Made by a program: the position numbers and the translations under genes. From positions 62,001 through 126,000 of the forward strand of contig NZ_JAELUC010000003.1 in the NCBI RefSeq assembly GCF_016429155.1: a stretch of 64,000 nucleotides of DNA, in the 5' to 3' direction. This DNA is from Pedobacter sp. ASV12. GTDB taxonomy: Bacteria > Bacteroidota > Bacteroidia > Sphingobacteriales > Sphingobacteriaceae. Position 1 is the stretch's first letter; the number at the start of each line of letters is the position of its first letter. This document shows positions 52,717-62,531 of the stretch, piece after piece. Below the pieces are notes generated by a model. The model was not told the DNA's origin, did not search any database, and worked only from the letters and a program-made list of their open reading frames with translations.

Positions 52717-54027
52717 ATGAAGATCGCAGTAATTGGAACAGGATACGTAGGCTTGGTTACCGGAACCTGCCTGGCAGAAACGGGCAATAATGTCATCTGT
52801 GTAGATATTGACAAGGCTAAGGTAGAGCAGATGAAGAATGGCAAAGTGCCGATCTACGAACCCGGCCTCGACGTGCTGTTCCACCGCAACATCGAGCAGG
52901 GACGCTTGTCGTTCACTACCGATCTTGCCCACGCGGTCAAGGAATCGCAACTCATCTTCATGGCCCTGCCAACCCCTCCGGGCGGAGACGGCGCGGCCGA
53001 CCTTTCGTACATCTTGGGGGCTGCTAAGGATATTTCGAAGCTGGTAACCGAGTACAAGGTGATCATCAACAAGTCTACTGTGCCAGTGGGTACGGCCGAC
53101 AAGGTACAGGCCGTTTTTAACGAGAACACCCAGGTGGAAATCGATGTAGTTTCCAATCCGGAGTTTCTCCGCGAAGGCGTTGCGGTCGACGATTTCATGA
53201 AACCAGACCGTGTAGTGATTGGCACACGCAGCGAAAAGGCACAGAAACTGATGGCTGAGCTCTACGCACCCTATGTGCGCCAGGGCAACCCGATCTTCTT
53301 TATGGACGAACGTTCTTCGGAACTGACCAAATATGCCGCCAACTCGTTCCTGGCCACTAAGATTACCTTCATGAACGAAATCGCCAACCTGTGCGAAATT
53401 GTGGGTGCTGATGTTGACGCGGTGCGCAGGGGCATCGGCTCCGACGACCGTATAGGCAAGCGTTTCCTTTTTCCGGGCATCGGCTACGGAGGCAGCTGCT
53501 TTCCTAAAGACGTGCAGGCGCTGGCGATAGCCGCCGAAAGCAACAGCTATAATTTCCAGTTGCTGAAAGCGGTAATGCAGGTAAACGAGAAGCAAAAAAC
53601 GATATTGGTAGACAAACTACTCAAATACTATAACGGCGACATCAAAGGCAAATCCTTTGCTTTGTGGGGATTGGCCTTCAAGCCAGAAACCGACGACATC
53701 AGGGAGGCGCCTGCTTTGTACATTATCGACGAGCTGTTGATCCGTGGTGCCAAGGTTACCGCATTCGATCCGGAAGCGATGGATAATGTAAAAGCCTTGC
53801 TAGGCAATAAAATCGACTATGCCAACAACCAGTACGAGGCTTTGCAAGGGGCAGACGCCTTGCTGATCGCTACCGAATGGTCGGTGTTCCGCAACCCGGA
53901 TTTCGAAAAAATGGAAGGCCTCCTAGCCAATAAAACCATCTTCGACGGCAGGAACCTGTTCGACCTGCAGAAAATGGTAGACCTCGGTTATTATTACAAC
54001 AGCGTTGGACGCAAACTGATCGTATAA
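52717..54027 (+). CDS. ugd: UDP-glucose 6-dehydrogenase
   Basis: 436 residues. It oxidises UDP-glucose to UDP-glucuronate in two NAD+ steps. Rossmann start [19 protein letters not shown]; catalytic cysteine in [16 protein letters not shown] (about 252-267); central helix [20 protein letters not shown]-terminal NAD domain [17 protein letters not shown]. Head of a six-gene envelope-sugar operon and overlapping the next gene by one base. The coding sequence is richer in C and G at third positions than the flanking genes. Confidence 0.96.
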   Translation: MKIAVIGTGYVGLVTGTCLAETGNNVICVDIDKAKVEQMKNGKVPIYEPGLDVLFHRNIEQGRLSFTTDLAHAVKESQLIFMALPTPPGGDGAADLSYILGAAKDISKLVTEYKVIINKSTVPVGTADKVQAVFNENTQVEIDVVSNPEFLREGVAVDDFMKPDRVVIGTRSEKAQKLMAELYAPYVRQGNPIFFMDERSSELTKYAANSFLATKITFMNEIANLCEIVGADVDAVRRGIGSDDRIGKRFLFPGIGYGGSCFPKDVQALAIAAESNSYNFQLLKAVMQVNEKQKTILVDKLLKYYNGDIKGKSFALWGLAFKPETDDIREAPALYIIDELLIRGAKVTAFDPEAMDNVKALLGNKIDYANNQYEALQGADALLIATEWSVFRNPDFEKMEGLLANKTIFDGRNLFDLQKMVDLGYYYNSVGRKLIV

Positions 54028-55019
54028 TGGAACGGAAAAGAGTATTGATTACCGGGGCAGCCGGATTTTTAGGCTCACACTTGTGCGACCGCTTCATCAG
54101 GGAAGATTTCCATGTCATTGCCATGGATAACCTCATTACCGGCGACTTGCGTAACATCGAGCACCTGTTTAAGCTGGAGAATTTCGAATTCTACCACCAC
54201 GACGTGTCTAAGTTTGTGCACGTACCGGGCAACCTCGACTATATCCTGCACTTTGCTTCGCCGGCCAGTCCGATAGACTACCTGAAAATTCCGATCCAGA
54301 CCCTCAAAGTGGGCTCGCTGGGCATCCATAACCTGTTGGGTTTAGCCAAGTCAAAACAGGCCAGGTTACTCATTGCCTCTACTTCGGAGGTATACGGCGA
54401 TCCAACGGTCAACCCACAGCCCGAAGAATACTGGGGCAATGTAAATCCGGTAGGCCCGCGTGGCGTTTACGACGAGGCCAAGCGCTTTCAGGAAGCCATG
54501 ACCATGGCCTACCATACCTTCCACGGGCTGGAAACCCGCATTGTGCGCATCTTCAACACCTACGGGCCACGCATGCGACTGAACGACGGGCGCGTATTGC
54601 CTGCTTTCATTGGGCAGGCGCTGAGGGGCGAAGACCTGACCGTATTTGGCGATGGCAGCCAGACGCGTTCGTTCTGTTATGTAGACGATCTAATCGAAGG
54701 CATCTATCGCCTGCTGTTCAGCGATTATGCGCTGCCGGTAAACATCGGCAACCCCGACGAGATTACCATGATGGATTTTGCCGAAGAGATCATCAAGCTC
54801 ACAGGAACCGACCAGAAAATAGTCTGCAAAGACCTTCCGGTTGACGATCCCAAACAACGCCGTCCGGATATTACAAAAGCCAAGGAACTGTTGGGCTGGG
54901 AACCGAAGGTATCAAGAGCCGAAGGCCTGAAGATTACCTACGAGTACTTCAAATCGTTGCCCAAAGAAGCTTTGGTGAACAAAGAGCATAAAGACTTTAA
55001 TACCTATAACAAACAATAA
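54027..55019 (+). CDS. UDP-glucuronate decarboxylase (UDP-xylose synthase type SDR)
   Basis: 330 residues. Extended [21 protein letters not shown] (NAD motif), [40 protein letters not shown], and active-site [11 protein letters not shown] (YxxxK). These sequences match UXS enzymes rather than dTDP-glucose dehydratases or GalE. It turns UDP-glucuronate, the product of the preceding gene, into UDP-xylose. The TAATG overlap with ugd supports translational coupling. Shares the GC-rich codon use of ugd. Confidence 0.9.
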   Translation: MERKRVLITGAAGFLGSHLCDRFIREDFHVIAMDNLITGDLRNIEHLFKLENFEFYHHDVSKFVHVPGNLDYILHFASPASPIDYLKIPIQTLKVGSLGIHNLLGLAKSKQARLLIASTSEVYGDPTVNPQPEEYWGNVNPVGPRGVYDEAKRFQEAMTMAYHTFHGLETRIVRIFNTYGPRMRLNDGRVLPAFIGQALRGEDLTVFGDGSQTRSFCYVDDLIEGIYRLLFSDYALPVNIGNPDEITMMDFAEEIIKLTGTDQKIVCKDLPVDDPKQRRPDITKAKELLGWEPKVSRAEGLKITYEYFKSLPKEALVNKEHKDFNTYNKQ

Positions 55020-55043
55020 ATCATATACCCTACCCGAAAAACA

Positions 55044-56063
55044 ATGAAAAAGATTTTAGTAACAGGAGGAGCAGGCTACATTGGCTCGCATACCGTAGTT
55101 GAACTTTTTAATGCAGGCTACGATGTTGTCATAGTAGACGACCTGTCTAATTCGAACCCGAAAATTTTAGACCAGATCGAAAAAATCTCGGGCAAGAAGC
55201 CAGAGTTTGTCAAATTGGACCTCACCGACGAGCAGGGTGTACATGCCTTTGCGCAGGCGCACCAAGACATTAATGGCGTTATCCATTTTGCAGCTTTCAA
55301 GGCAGTTGGCGAATCGGTGCAGCAGCCCCTTAAATACTACAGAAACAATTTTTATTCGCTCATTAATATCCTAACGGCTTACCAAAACAACATTAAATTG
55401 GTGTTTTCGTCGTCGTGTACCGTTTACGGACAACCGGATGTATTGCCGGTAACCGAAAGCGCACCGGTAAAGAAAGCCGAGTCGCCTTATGGCAACACCA
55501 AGCAGATTGCCGAAGAAATTTTGGCCGAAACCTGTGCCGTAACGCCGTCGTTGAAAGTAATCGCCCTGCGTTACTTTAATCCGGTAGGTGCACATGCATC
55601 GGCGCTGATTGGCGAATTGCCTATTGGCGTGCCACAAAACCTAGTGCCGTTTATTACCCAATCAGCCATTGGCAAACGTGGTCCGATTACCGTTTTCGGC
55701 AACGATTATCATACGCCAGATGGTTCGGCCATCAGAGATTACATCCATGTGGTTGATTTGGCCAAAGCACACGTGGCGGCCATCAAAAGACTGGAAGACG
55801 GCGATGGCGCCAACTACGAAGTTTTTAACGTAGGCACAGGCAAAGGCTCATCGGTATTGGAAGTCATCCATGCCTTCGAAAAATCGACTGGTGTAAAACT
55901 GAATTATGTAATTGGTGCGCGCAGGGAAGGCGATATTGAAAAAACCTTTGGCGATGTGAGCTTGTCTAATAAGGTACTGGGCTGGAAAGCCGAACTTGGT
56001 GTAGAAGAAATGATGAGCTCGGCCTGGGCTTGGGAGGAATATTTGAAAGCAAATCCCTTTTAA
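55044..56063 (+). CDS. galE: UDP-glucose 4-epimerase
   Basis: 339 residues. NAD motif GGAGYIGSHTVVELF, substrate region VIHFAAFKAVGESVQQPLKY, catalytic SSSCTVYGQP with SPYGNTKQIAEEI (YxxxK), and ALRYFNPVGAHASALIGE plus DGSAIRDYIHVVDLAKAHV, all characteristic of GalE. It interconverts UDP-glucose and UDP-galactose. 24 bases after the UXS gene, directly abutting the next. Confidence 0.95.
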   Translation: MKKILVTGGAGYIGSHTVVELFNAGYDVVIVDDLSNSNPKILDQIEKISGKKPEFVKLDLTDEQGVHAFAQAHQDINGVIHFAAFKAVGESVQQPLKYYRNNFYSLINILTAYQNNIKLVFSSSCTVYGQPDVLPVTESAPVKKAESPYGNTKQIAEEILAETCAVTPSLKVIALRYFNPVGAHASALIGELPIGVPQNLVPFITQSAIGKRGPITVFGNDYHTPDGSAIRDYIHVVDLAKAHVAAIKRLEDGDGANYEVFNVGTGKGSSVLEVIHAFEKSTGVKLNYVIGARREGDIEKTFGDVSLSNKVLGWKAELGVEEMMSSAWAWEEYLKANPF

Positions 56064-56630
56064 ATGAAATTAAGCGAGCATAAGGAACTTAAACAAGAAA
56101 TTTTGGCATTGCCGCCAAAAGAAAAAGATAAGCTTTTGCTTCGCTTGGTGGGAAAAGACAAGGTGCTTACCGAGCGTCTTCATTTCGTGCTTTTAGAAAA
56201 CGAAGAAGACCTAAAGCAACGTGTATCAGCCTTAAAGGAGAATATTGTTACAGTAATGCAGGGCCTTAAAACGTTAAAAAACCTAAATGCGAAAGAGGTA
56301 CTGACCCAATTGCGTAAATTGGCCAAGCAGTTGAACCATAATTACAAGGTAACCAAGGCCAATTATGAAGAAGTAGAACTCAGGCTGTTTTTGGTTAACC
56401 ATACGGAACTAGGTTTTAAAACCGGCCTTTTTTCGTCGTACAGGAACCACGAGCAGGTCTTAGCCAATTACTTTGTAAAGTATGTGCTGATGACGATCCG
56501 GAAGTTTAAAGGCTTGCACGAAGACCTCCAGTACGACTTGAGGGATGAAATGAACAAGATATTAACCAAGATATACCAAGGAAACATGGCAACAGTTGCC
56601 AAGCAACTGGACCTGCCCGAACAAGTATAA
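56064..56630 (+). CDS. Unknown helical protein in the nucleotide-sugar operon
   Basis: 188 residues, not recognised. No signal, membrane segment or cysteine cluster. Mostly helical and Lys/Glu/Leu rich: LKQEILALPPKEKDKLLLRL, LHFVLLENEEDLKQRVSAL, LNHNYKVTKANYEEVELRLF, VLMTIRKFKGLHEDLQYDLR. Its start codon follows the galE stop with no gap, and it ends 3 bases before rfbB, so co-expression is certain in practice. Could be a structural or regulatory partner of the sugar enzymes; no function is claimed. Confidence 0.7.
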   Translation: MKLSEHKELKQEILALPPKEKDKLLLRLVGKDKVLTERLHFVLLENEEDLKQRVSALKENIVTVMQGLKTLKNLNAKEVLTQLRKLAKQLNHNYKVTKANYEEVELRLFLVNHTELGFKTGLFSSYRNHEQVLANYFVKYVLMTIRKFKGLHEDLQYDLRDEMNKILTKIYQGNMATVAKQLDLPEQV

Positions 56631-56633
56631 GTT

Positions 56634-57686
56634 ATGAAGAAGATATTAATTACAGGTGGTGCGGGTTTTATTGGCTCGCATGTGGTACGCAGGATGGTAA
56701 ACAACTATCCGCAGTACGAAATTGTAAACCTCGATGCTTTGACTTATGCCGGTAACTTGGCCAACCTGGCCGATCTGGAAGATAAAAGCAATTACCGCTT
56801 TGTCAAGATGGACATTACCAACGCGGTTGATATTAACCAGTTGTTCAAAACCGAAGACTTTGATGCGGTAATCCATTTGGCGGCCGAATCTCATGTAGAT
56901 CGTTCCATTACCAATCCCTTGGCTTTTGTAATGACCAATGTAATCGGTACGGTTAACCTGTTGAACGCGGCCAGAGAATATTGGAAAGATAATTATGTAG
57001 CCAAACGCTTTTATCATGTAAGTACCGACGAGGTTTACGGTGCGCTGGGCGAAACGGGAATGTTTACCGAAAGTACGGCTTACGATCCGCATAGCCCATA
57101 CTCGGCTTCGAAGGCAAGTTCAGATCACTTTGTTAGGGCCTATCACGATACCTATGGTCTTGATGTGGTGATTTCCAATTGCTCTAATAATTACGGCTCG
57201 CACCACTTTCCGGAGAAATTAATTCCCTTGGCTATTAATAACATCAAAAACAACCGGGCTGTGCCTGTTTACGGCAAAGGTGAGAATGTGCGCGACTGGC
57301 TTTGGGTAGAAGACCATGCCCGTGCCATCGATGTTATTTTTCACCAAGCCAAAAGCGGAGAAACCTACAATATCGGTGGGCACAACGAATGGAAAAACAT
57401 AGACCTGATCCACTTGCTGTGCCGGATTATGGACCGCAAACTGGGGCGTGAGGCAGGCGAATCGGCCAAGCTCATTACTTTTGTAACCGATAGGGCGGGG
57501 CACGACCTTCGCTACGCCATCGATTCGACCAAGCTGCAAAAGGAGCTGGGTTGGGTGCCCAGCCTGCAGTTTGAAGAAGGCCTGGAAAAAACCGTAGACT
57601 GGTACTTGGATAACGAAGAATGGCTCAATAACGTAACTTCGGGCCATTATCAGGCCTATTATGCTAACCAATACAAAGGGAGGTAA
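56634..57686 (+). CDS. rfbB: dTDP-glucose 4,6-dehydratase
   Basis: 350 residues. SDR with GGAGFIGSHVVRRMVNNYP, HLAAESHVDRSITNPLAFV, VSTDEVYGALGETGMFTEST (catalytic Asp-Glu), YSASKASSDHFVRAYHDTYG (YxxxK), NCSNNYGSHHFPEKLIPL. These are diagnostic for RfbB. It makes dTDP-4-keto-6-deoxyglucose. The rfbA, rfbC and rfbD partners are not in this window, so rhamnose synthesis cannot be claimed from here alone. Confidence 0.95.
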   Translation: MKKILITGGAGFIGSHVVRRMVNNYPQYEIVNLDALTYAGNLANLADLEDKSNYRFVKMDITNAVDINQLFKTEDFDAVIHLAAESHVDRSITNPLAFVMTNVIGTVNLLNAAREYWKDNYVAKRFYHVSTDEVYGALGETGMFTESTAYDPHSPYSASKASSDHFVRAYHDTYGLDVVISNCSNNYGSHHFPEKLIPLAINNIKNNRAVPVYGKGENVRDWLWVEDHARAIDVIFHQAKSGETYNIGGHNEWKNIDLIHLLCRIMDRKLGREAGESAKLITFVTDRAGHDLRYAIDSTKLQKELGWVPSLQFEEGLEKTVDWYLDNEEWLNNVTSGHYQAYYANQYKGR

Positions 57687-57691
57687 GCTTG
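57678..57691 (+). promoter_or_regulatory. Strong Shine-Dalgarno before a TTG start
   Basis: GGGAGGT at 57678-57684 lies 4 bases before the TTG at 57689. Good Shine-Dalgarno sequences are rare in this genome, so this one is informative for choosing a TTG start. Confidence 0.6.
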
Positions 57692-58423
57692 TTCGGGTTG
57701 TTTAAAAAGAAAAAGGAGCCTGAGTTTAACTTTTCCGCTATCGGAACGGATATGCACTCGCATATTATTCCGGGTATTGATGATGGCGCAAAAAACATCA
57801 ACGATTCTTTGGCGCTGGCCAAACGCTTCAAGGCCCTGGGCTTTAAAAAGTTGGTAGCCACACCTCACATCATGGCCGATTATTACCGCAATACTCCCGA
57901 AACCATCCAAAAAGGATTGGATATCCTGAGAGAAGGCCTGCAGCAAAACGAAATCGATTTAGCAGTAGAGGCGGCTGCCGAGTATTATTTGGACGAAACA
58001 TTCGAAAACAAGATCGCCAAGAAAAACGTACTGACCTTTGGCCAAAACTTCCTGCTTTTTGAGCTCTCGTTTGTTAATCCGCCACATAATTTGTTCGAAG
58101 CCATAGCCAAAATGCAGGATGCAGGCTATCAGCCTGTTTTGGCGCATCCAGAGCGTTACCCTTATTATCAGAATTCTTTAGAAAGCTACGAGCAGATCAG
58201 GGATACGGGCTGTATGCTGCAGTTGAATACCATTTCGCTTACGGGTTATTACGGCAAAGGCTGCAAACAGGCCGCCGATGAGCTGGTGGATAATTACTGT
58301 ATTGATTTTTTGGGTAGCGATATGCACCATTTGCGCCATGCAGATGCCTTGAAAGAAAGCTTATACGTAGAGCGCCTACAAAATATCCTCTCGCAACCAC
58401 AACTCAACAACCTTTTGCTTTAA
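57689..58423 (+). CDS. CpsB/CapC-type PHP phosphatase (protein-tyrosine-phosphatase-like)
   Basis: 244 residues from TTG 57689. A later ATG at residue 22 would cut into the first metal motif and is rejected. PHP metal motifs: DMHSHIIPGIDDGAKN (about 21-36), ATPHIMADYY, LLFELSF, HPERYPYYQ and FLGSDMHHLRHADAL. Relatives (CpsB, YwqE) dephosphorylate the tyrosine kinase that controls capsule or exopolysaccharide export. Last gene of the sugar-nucleotide operon, which suggests surface polysaccharide control. No matching tyrosine kinase is in the window. Confidence 0.88.
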   Translation: MFGLFKKKKEPEFNFSAIGTDMHSHIIPGIDDGAKNINDSLALAKRFKALGFKKLVATPHIMADYYRNTPETIQKGLDILREGLQQNEIDLAVEAAAEYYLDETFENKIAKKNVLTFGQNFLLFELSFVNPPHNLFEAIAKMQDAGYQPVLAHPERYPYYQNSLESYEQIRDTGCMLQLNTISLTGYYGKGCKQAADELVDNYCIDFLGSDMHHLRHADALKESLYVERLQNILSQPQLNNLLL

Positions 58424-58435
58424 TAAGGTTTATGA

Positions 58436-58535
58436 GTTCATTGGTCATTAGATTGTTAAGGGCACGCTGCTATGACAATAGACCATTGGCCATCAGCCAT
58501 TGACTATCAACTTCGGACCTCGGATTTCAGACTTT
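58436..58535. repeat. Degenerate heptamer tract with strand switch (E)
   Basis: Right part (58474-58508) reads AGACCATT, GGCCATC, AGCCATT, GACTATC, AACTTC, a different alphabet from tracts A-D. The left part (58439-58457, ATTGGTCATTAGATTGT) is its approximate complement. It lies between two convergent genes. Confidence 0.55.
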
Positions 58536-58543
58536 TCACAAGC

Positions 58544-59776
58544 CTACTCGTACCTCAAAGCCTCAACCGGATCCAGTTTCGAAGCTTTTTTGGCAGGGTA
58601 GTAACCTGAAACGATTCCCACGAATACGCAGATTACAAAGCCTCCACCGATAGACGACCACGGTACGATAAACGAACCGCCCATCATGCTCGAAATAATA
58701 TTGCCGATGCCGATACCCAGCAAAATACCAAATGCACCACCGATCAGGCAAATTACGACGGCTTCAATCAAAAACTGCTTGCGAATTACGGCAGGGTTGG
58801 CACCGATGGCTTTTCTTACCCCGATTTCGCGGGTTCTTTCGGTAACCGAAACCAGCATAATATTCATCAGGGCGATAGAGGCGCCCAATAAGGTAATGGC
58901 GCCGATGGCCACGCCACCAATAACCACATACTTGAGGTTTTCGAACAGCGTTTGGGCAACAGCATCGCTTTTGGTGATTTCAAAATTGTTGGGTTCGCTT
59001 ATTTTTACCTTTCTGATATTCCTGAATTCTGCGGTAGCCTCGCCAATAATGTTGTCCATCAAATCATTGTTGGGCACCATTACGGTGATGGTATAAGAAG
59101 GATTACTGTTGGCATTGATGAGCTTGGCCTTGAACAAGGGAATGTATACGGCCCGGTCGCTGCTGGGTCCCATGCTCGAACCCTTTGGTGCCAATACCCC
59201 AATTACCCTTAAGCGGTTGTTGCCCGCCATGATAATCTTGTCGATAGCAGGCTGGCCTTTGAACAAAATCTTTGCGATTTCGTTGCCGATAATGCAAATG
59301 TTGTTGTTGCTCAGTGCTTCGGCCGCATTAAAATTCCGCCCTTGCGAAAGTTCTAGGCCTAAAGAGCCCAATCCGTTTTCGTCAATCCCCTGGATGTTGG
59401 TGTTGGGGTTGGTTTTTTCCTGTTCGTATTTTACGGTAGAACCGAAAGTAGCATATACGCTAATGGCTACTTTGGCAGGCGTGTTCAATCGCTCCTTAAA
59501 CGCAATGGCATCTTCGTAGCGGATAGACTTGAATGGTTTCGGACGTTTGCCCGAACCGCCAATACGGATGCCGGTGCCCCGGTTCCTGATGTTAAAAGAA
59601 TTGGCGCCCATACTCGAAAATGCTTCGGTCATGCTTTTTTTGATCGCATCGATAGTGGTTAAGATGCCAACCAGGGCCGACAAGCCAATAGCAATAATCA
59701 ATGCGGTAAGCAGGGTGCGCAGCCTATTGCTTTTAATGGATTGTAGTGCAAGCCTTACGTTTTCAGTATAAGTCAT
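58544..59776 (-). CDS. ABC transporter permease (MacB/FtsX type)
   Basis: 410 residues. One N-terminal membrane span (about 20-42), a MacB-type periplasmic core (about 45-265), and a C-terminal FtsX permease domain with three spans (about 280-300, 335-360, 375-400); TERTREIGVRKAIGANPAVI is the usual signature. Permeases of this class work with an ATPase to move lipoproteins, peptides or drugs, or for signalling. No ATPase gene is adjacent. Possibly a MacB-like efflux part encoded apart from its partners. Confidence 0.9.
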   Translation of the reverse strand: MTYTENVRLALQSIKSNRLRTLLTALIIAIGLSALVGILTTIDAIKKSMTEAFSSMGANSFNIRNRGTGIRIGGSGKRPKPFKSIRYEDAIAFKERLNTPAKVAISVYATFGSTVKYEQEKTNPNTNIQGIDENGLGSLGLELSQGRNFNAAEALSNNNICIIGNEIAKILFKGQPAIDKIIMAGNNRLRVIGVLAPKGSSMGPSSDRAVYIPLFKAKLINANSNPSYTITVMVPNNDLMDNIIGEATAEFRNIRKVKISEPNNFEITKSDAVAQTLFENLKYVVIGGVAIGAITLLGASIALMNIMLVSVTERTREIGVRKAIGANPAVIRKQFLIEAVVICLIGGAFGILLGIGIGNIISSMMGGSFIVPWSSIGGGFVICVFVGIVSGYYPAKKASKLDPVEALRYE

Positions 59777-59867
59777 CAGATGGAGATAAAATTCGGTTGA
59801 GGATAAAAATAAAAAGTCCCGCTGTTAAGACAACGAGACCTGTTAAAATGTTACAAACAATCATGTG

Positions 59868-60218
59868 TTAAACCGAGAAACTCGTGCCGCAACCGCATGA
59901 GCTGGTGGCATTCGGGTTATTAAAGGTAAAGCCCCTTGCATTTAATCCGTCTTGCCAGTCTATTTGCATGCCCAAAAGGTACATTTGGTGTGCCTTATGC
60001 ATGAATATTTTGATGCCGTCGATCTCAAATTCCTGATCGCCTTCTTTCTTTTGGTCAAAGCCCAAAACATAGCTCATTCCAGAGCAACCGCCGCCTTCCA
60101 CACCAACGCGCAAACCAAAATCTTCGGTAATCTCTTGTTGGTCTTTCAGCTTTTTGATTTCCTTTGTTGCGGTTTCAGTAAAAGATACAGGCGCAAAAGC
60201 AGTTTCTACGTTACTCAT
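59868..60218 (-). CDS. A-type iron-sulfur carrier protein (IscA/SufA/ErpA family)
   Basis: 116 residues from ATG 60218; the longer frame needs a TTG at 60251. HesB-like fold with the three cluster cysteines in VEGGGCSGMSYVLGF (about 47-61) and SSCGCGTSFSV at the C-terminus. Accepts and donates Fe-S clusters to apo-proteins. Cytosolic, single gene, divergent from the next. Which paralogue (IscA, SufA or ErpA) cannot be told. Confidence 0.94.
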   Translation of the reverse strand: MSNVETAFAPVSFTETATKEIKKLKDQQEITEDFGLRVGVEGGGCSGMSYVLGFDQKKEGDQEFEIDGIKIFMHKAHQMYLLGMQIDWQDGLNARGFTFNNPNATSSCGCGTSFSV

Positions 60219-60382
60219 AAAATTTAAAATTAGCAGCCCAGTTTGGCCCAATTGTTTTGGATGGCAATTAGGTTAGCAACTGTTCCAACCATTGAAAAAA
60301 ATAAATTACTCAACAAATATAAATATAAATGCACATTTTTGTCCGTCGCACTTATTAATATTACGGTTTATAAACAAATAAA

Positions 60383-60913
60383 ATGAACATTGCGCATTTT
60401 TTAACCCAAGCGGCCATCATGGGTCTGGGAGGCATTATTGCCGTAACAGTAGCTTATCTTTTGGTCAAGGGAGATATCCAGCATTACTTCAGGTTCAAAT
60501 CGCTGGAGCGCCAAAAAGAGGAGCGCGCCACGTTATTGCCCTTGCGCTTGCAGGCCTATGAGCGGGTAATTATTTTTATCGAGCGCATTAACCCTGCAAA
60601 CCTGCTGGTTCGTTTACACCAGTCGGGCATAGCGCTTTCGGCCTTGCAGGCCCTGATCATTAACGAGGTAAATGCCGAATACCAGCACAACATTACCCAG
60701 CAACTGTATATCAGTGCAGCAAGCTGGGACGTGGTGCGAAAGCTCAAGGACGATACCATTGCCATGATCAACAACACCGTAGAAGGATTACCACCAGAGG
60801 CCAGCGGTATAGATTTGAGTCGCAAAATACTGCTACACATGAGCAGCATCGAACAAAACCCCTACCAGCTAACCATAGATTTGCTCAAACAAGATATCCA
60901 TATCCTGTTTTAG
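60383..60913 (+). CDS. Membrane-anchored hypothetical protein
   Basis: 176 residues, not recognised. One N-terminal span (about 10-30, IMGLGGIIAVTVAYLLV), then a soluble helical part: RLQAYERVIIFIERINPANL, LQALIINEVNAEYQHNITQQ and ASWDVVRKLKDDTIAMINN. Probably a cytosolic domain tethered to the inner membrane. Found 52 bases before the mutase gene on the same strand, so possibly in one transcript, with no evident functional tie. Confidence 0.65.
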   Translation: MNIAHFLTQAAIMGLGGIIAVTVAYLLVKGDIQHYFRFKSLERQKEERATLLPLRLQAYERVIIFIERINPANLLVRLHQSGIALSALQALIINEVNAEYQHNITQQLYISAASWDVVRKLKDDTIAMINNTVEGLPPEASGIDLSRKILLHMSSIEQNPYQLTIDLLKQDIHILF

Positions 60914-60965
60914 TGGCATGGCCATAGGCCACCTATATATTATAGTATAACCAAATAGATTAATT

Positions 60966-62513
60966 ATGACGGAGAAAAAGTTCACCACCACTTCTGGTAT
61001 TGAAATCAAAGATATATATACTGTTGCCAAGCCTTCGGATGAAATGCCTGGAAAGTTCCCTTTTACCAGGGGCATCCAAAAAGACATGTACCGGGGGCGT
61101 TTATGGACCATGAGGCAATATGCGGGTTTCTCTACCGCCGAAGAATCGAACAAAAGATACCACTACCTGTTGGCGCAAGGCACCATGGGGTTGTCGGTAG
61201 CTTTCGATTTGCCTACGCAGATCGGTTATGATTCGGATCATGAAATGGCCGAAGGCGAAGTAGGAAAGGTAGGCGTGGCCATCGATTCGCTGAAGGATAT
61301 GGAAATCCTTTTTGATGGCATCGAGTTGCAGCAAATTACCACTTCCATGACCATCAATGCTACGGCTTCGATTTTATTGGCCATGTACATTGCCTTGGCC
61401 AAAAAGCAGGGAGCGAACTTGAAGGAAATTTCGGGAACCATCCAAAACGATATTTTAAAGGAATATGCCGCTAGGGGAACTTATATCTATCCGCCTAAGC
61501 CTTCCATGCGCATCATTACCGATATTTTTGAATACTGCAGCAAGGAAGTGCCCAAATGGAATACCATTTCTATTTCAGGCTACCACATCCGCGAAGCCGG
61601 TTCTACGGCAGTGCAGGAGCTTGCCTTTACCTTGGCCAATGGTAAAGCCTATTTAAATGCCGCTTTAGAAAAAGGCTTGGATATTAATGTATTTGCCAAG
61701 CGTTTGTCGTTCTTCTTTAATTGCCATAACAATTTCTTTGAAGAAATTGCCAAGTTCCGTGCGGCACGCCGCATGTGGGCGCACATCACCAAGGCCTTGG
61801 GCGCAACAGACGAGAAGGCCATGATGCTGCGTTTCCATACGCAAACCGGGGGATCTACCTTAACGGCACAACAACCGCTAAACAATGTGGTGCGGGTAGC
61901 CAACCAGGCTATGGCCGCCGTGTTGGGCGGTACACAATCGCTACACACCAATGGCTACGACGAGGCGCTTTCGCTTCCTACCGAAGCCGCGGCCAAAATC
62001 GCCTTGCGCACTCAGCAGGTTATTGCTTTCGAGAGTGGCATTACCGATACGGTTGATCCTTTGGCGGGCTCTTATTTTGTAGAAAGCCTGACCGATGAAA
62101 TCGAGGCGGCAGCTTTGGCCTATATCGATAAGATCGATGCCATGGGCGGTTCGGTCAATGCCATCGAAAATGGCTACATCCAACAAGAGATTGCCAACTC
62201 GGCCTACCAGTACCAAAAGGAGATTGAAAGTGCCGAGCGGATCATTGTGGGGGTGAACAAATTTACCCAGGAAACCGAGGCCTTAACCGAGGTGCTCAAC
62301 ATCGACGAATCGATCAGGACCATACAAACCGAGAAGCTCAACAAGCTCAAGGCCGAGCGTAATAACGATGCGGTGAAAATTAGTTTGGAAAATTTGAAGG
62401 AAGCGGCAAAAACGGAACGGAATTTGATGCCTTATATCTTGGCTGCAGTAGAGGAATACGCCACTTTGGGCGAAATTGCCGATAGCCTCAGAAGTGTGTT
62501 CGGAGAGTATTAA
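60966..62513 (+). CDS. Methylmalonyl-CoA mutase large-subunit family protein
   Basis: 515 residues: the substrate-binding barrel only, with no C-terminal B12-binding domain. [51 protein letters not shown] and [20 protein letters not shown] are family landmarks. Two residues that separate methylmalonyl-CoA mutase from isobutyryl- and hydroxyisobutyryl-CoA mutases, Tyr in RQYAGFST (about 52) and Arg in PSMR (about 182), are the methylmalonyl type, to my knowledge. The B12-binding subunit must come from another gene, outside this window. Role: conversion between succinyl-CoA and methylmalonyl-CoA. Confidence 0.85.
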   Translation: MTEKKFTTTSGIEIKDIYTVAKPSDEMPGKFPFTRGIQKDMYRGRLWTMRQYAGFSTAEESNKRYHYLLAQGTMGLSVAFDLPTQIGYDSDHEMAEGEVGKVGVAIDSLKDMEILFDGIELQQITTSMTINATASILLAMYIALAKKQGANLKEISGTIQNDILKEYAARGTYIYPPKPSMRIITDIFEYCSKEVPKWNTISISGYHIREAGSTAVQELAFTLANGKAYLNAALEKGLDINVFAKRLSFFFNCHNNFFEEIAKFRAARRMWAHITKALGATDEKAMMLRFHTQTGGSTLTAQQPLNNVVRVANQAMAAVLGGTQSLHTNGYDEALSLPTEAAAKIALRTQQVIAFESGITDTVDPLAGSYFVESLTDEIEAAALAYIDKIDAMGGSVNAIENGYIQQEIANSAYQYQKEIESAERIIVGVNKFTQETEALTEVLNIDESIRTIQTEKLNKLKAERNNDAVKISLENLKEAAKTERNLMPYILAAVEEYATLGEIADSLRSVFGEY

Positions 62514-62531
62514 ATTGGGGTTAAAAAATAG

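Noticed and set aside
52651-53595. Upstream extension of the waaA open frame (315 codons)
   Set aside because: It is antisense to ugd, whose GC-rich codon use removes stops from that frame. The Kdo transferase similarity starts only at ATG 52650.
56634-57686. Complete dTDP-rhamnose pathway
   Set aside because: Only rfbB is present; no rfbA, rfbC or rfbD in the window.
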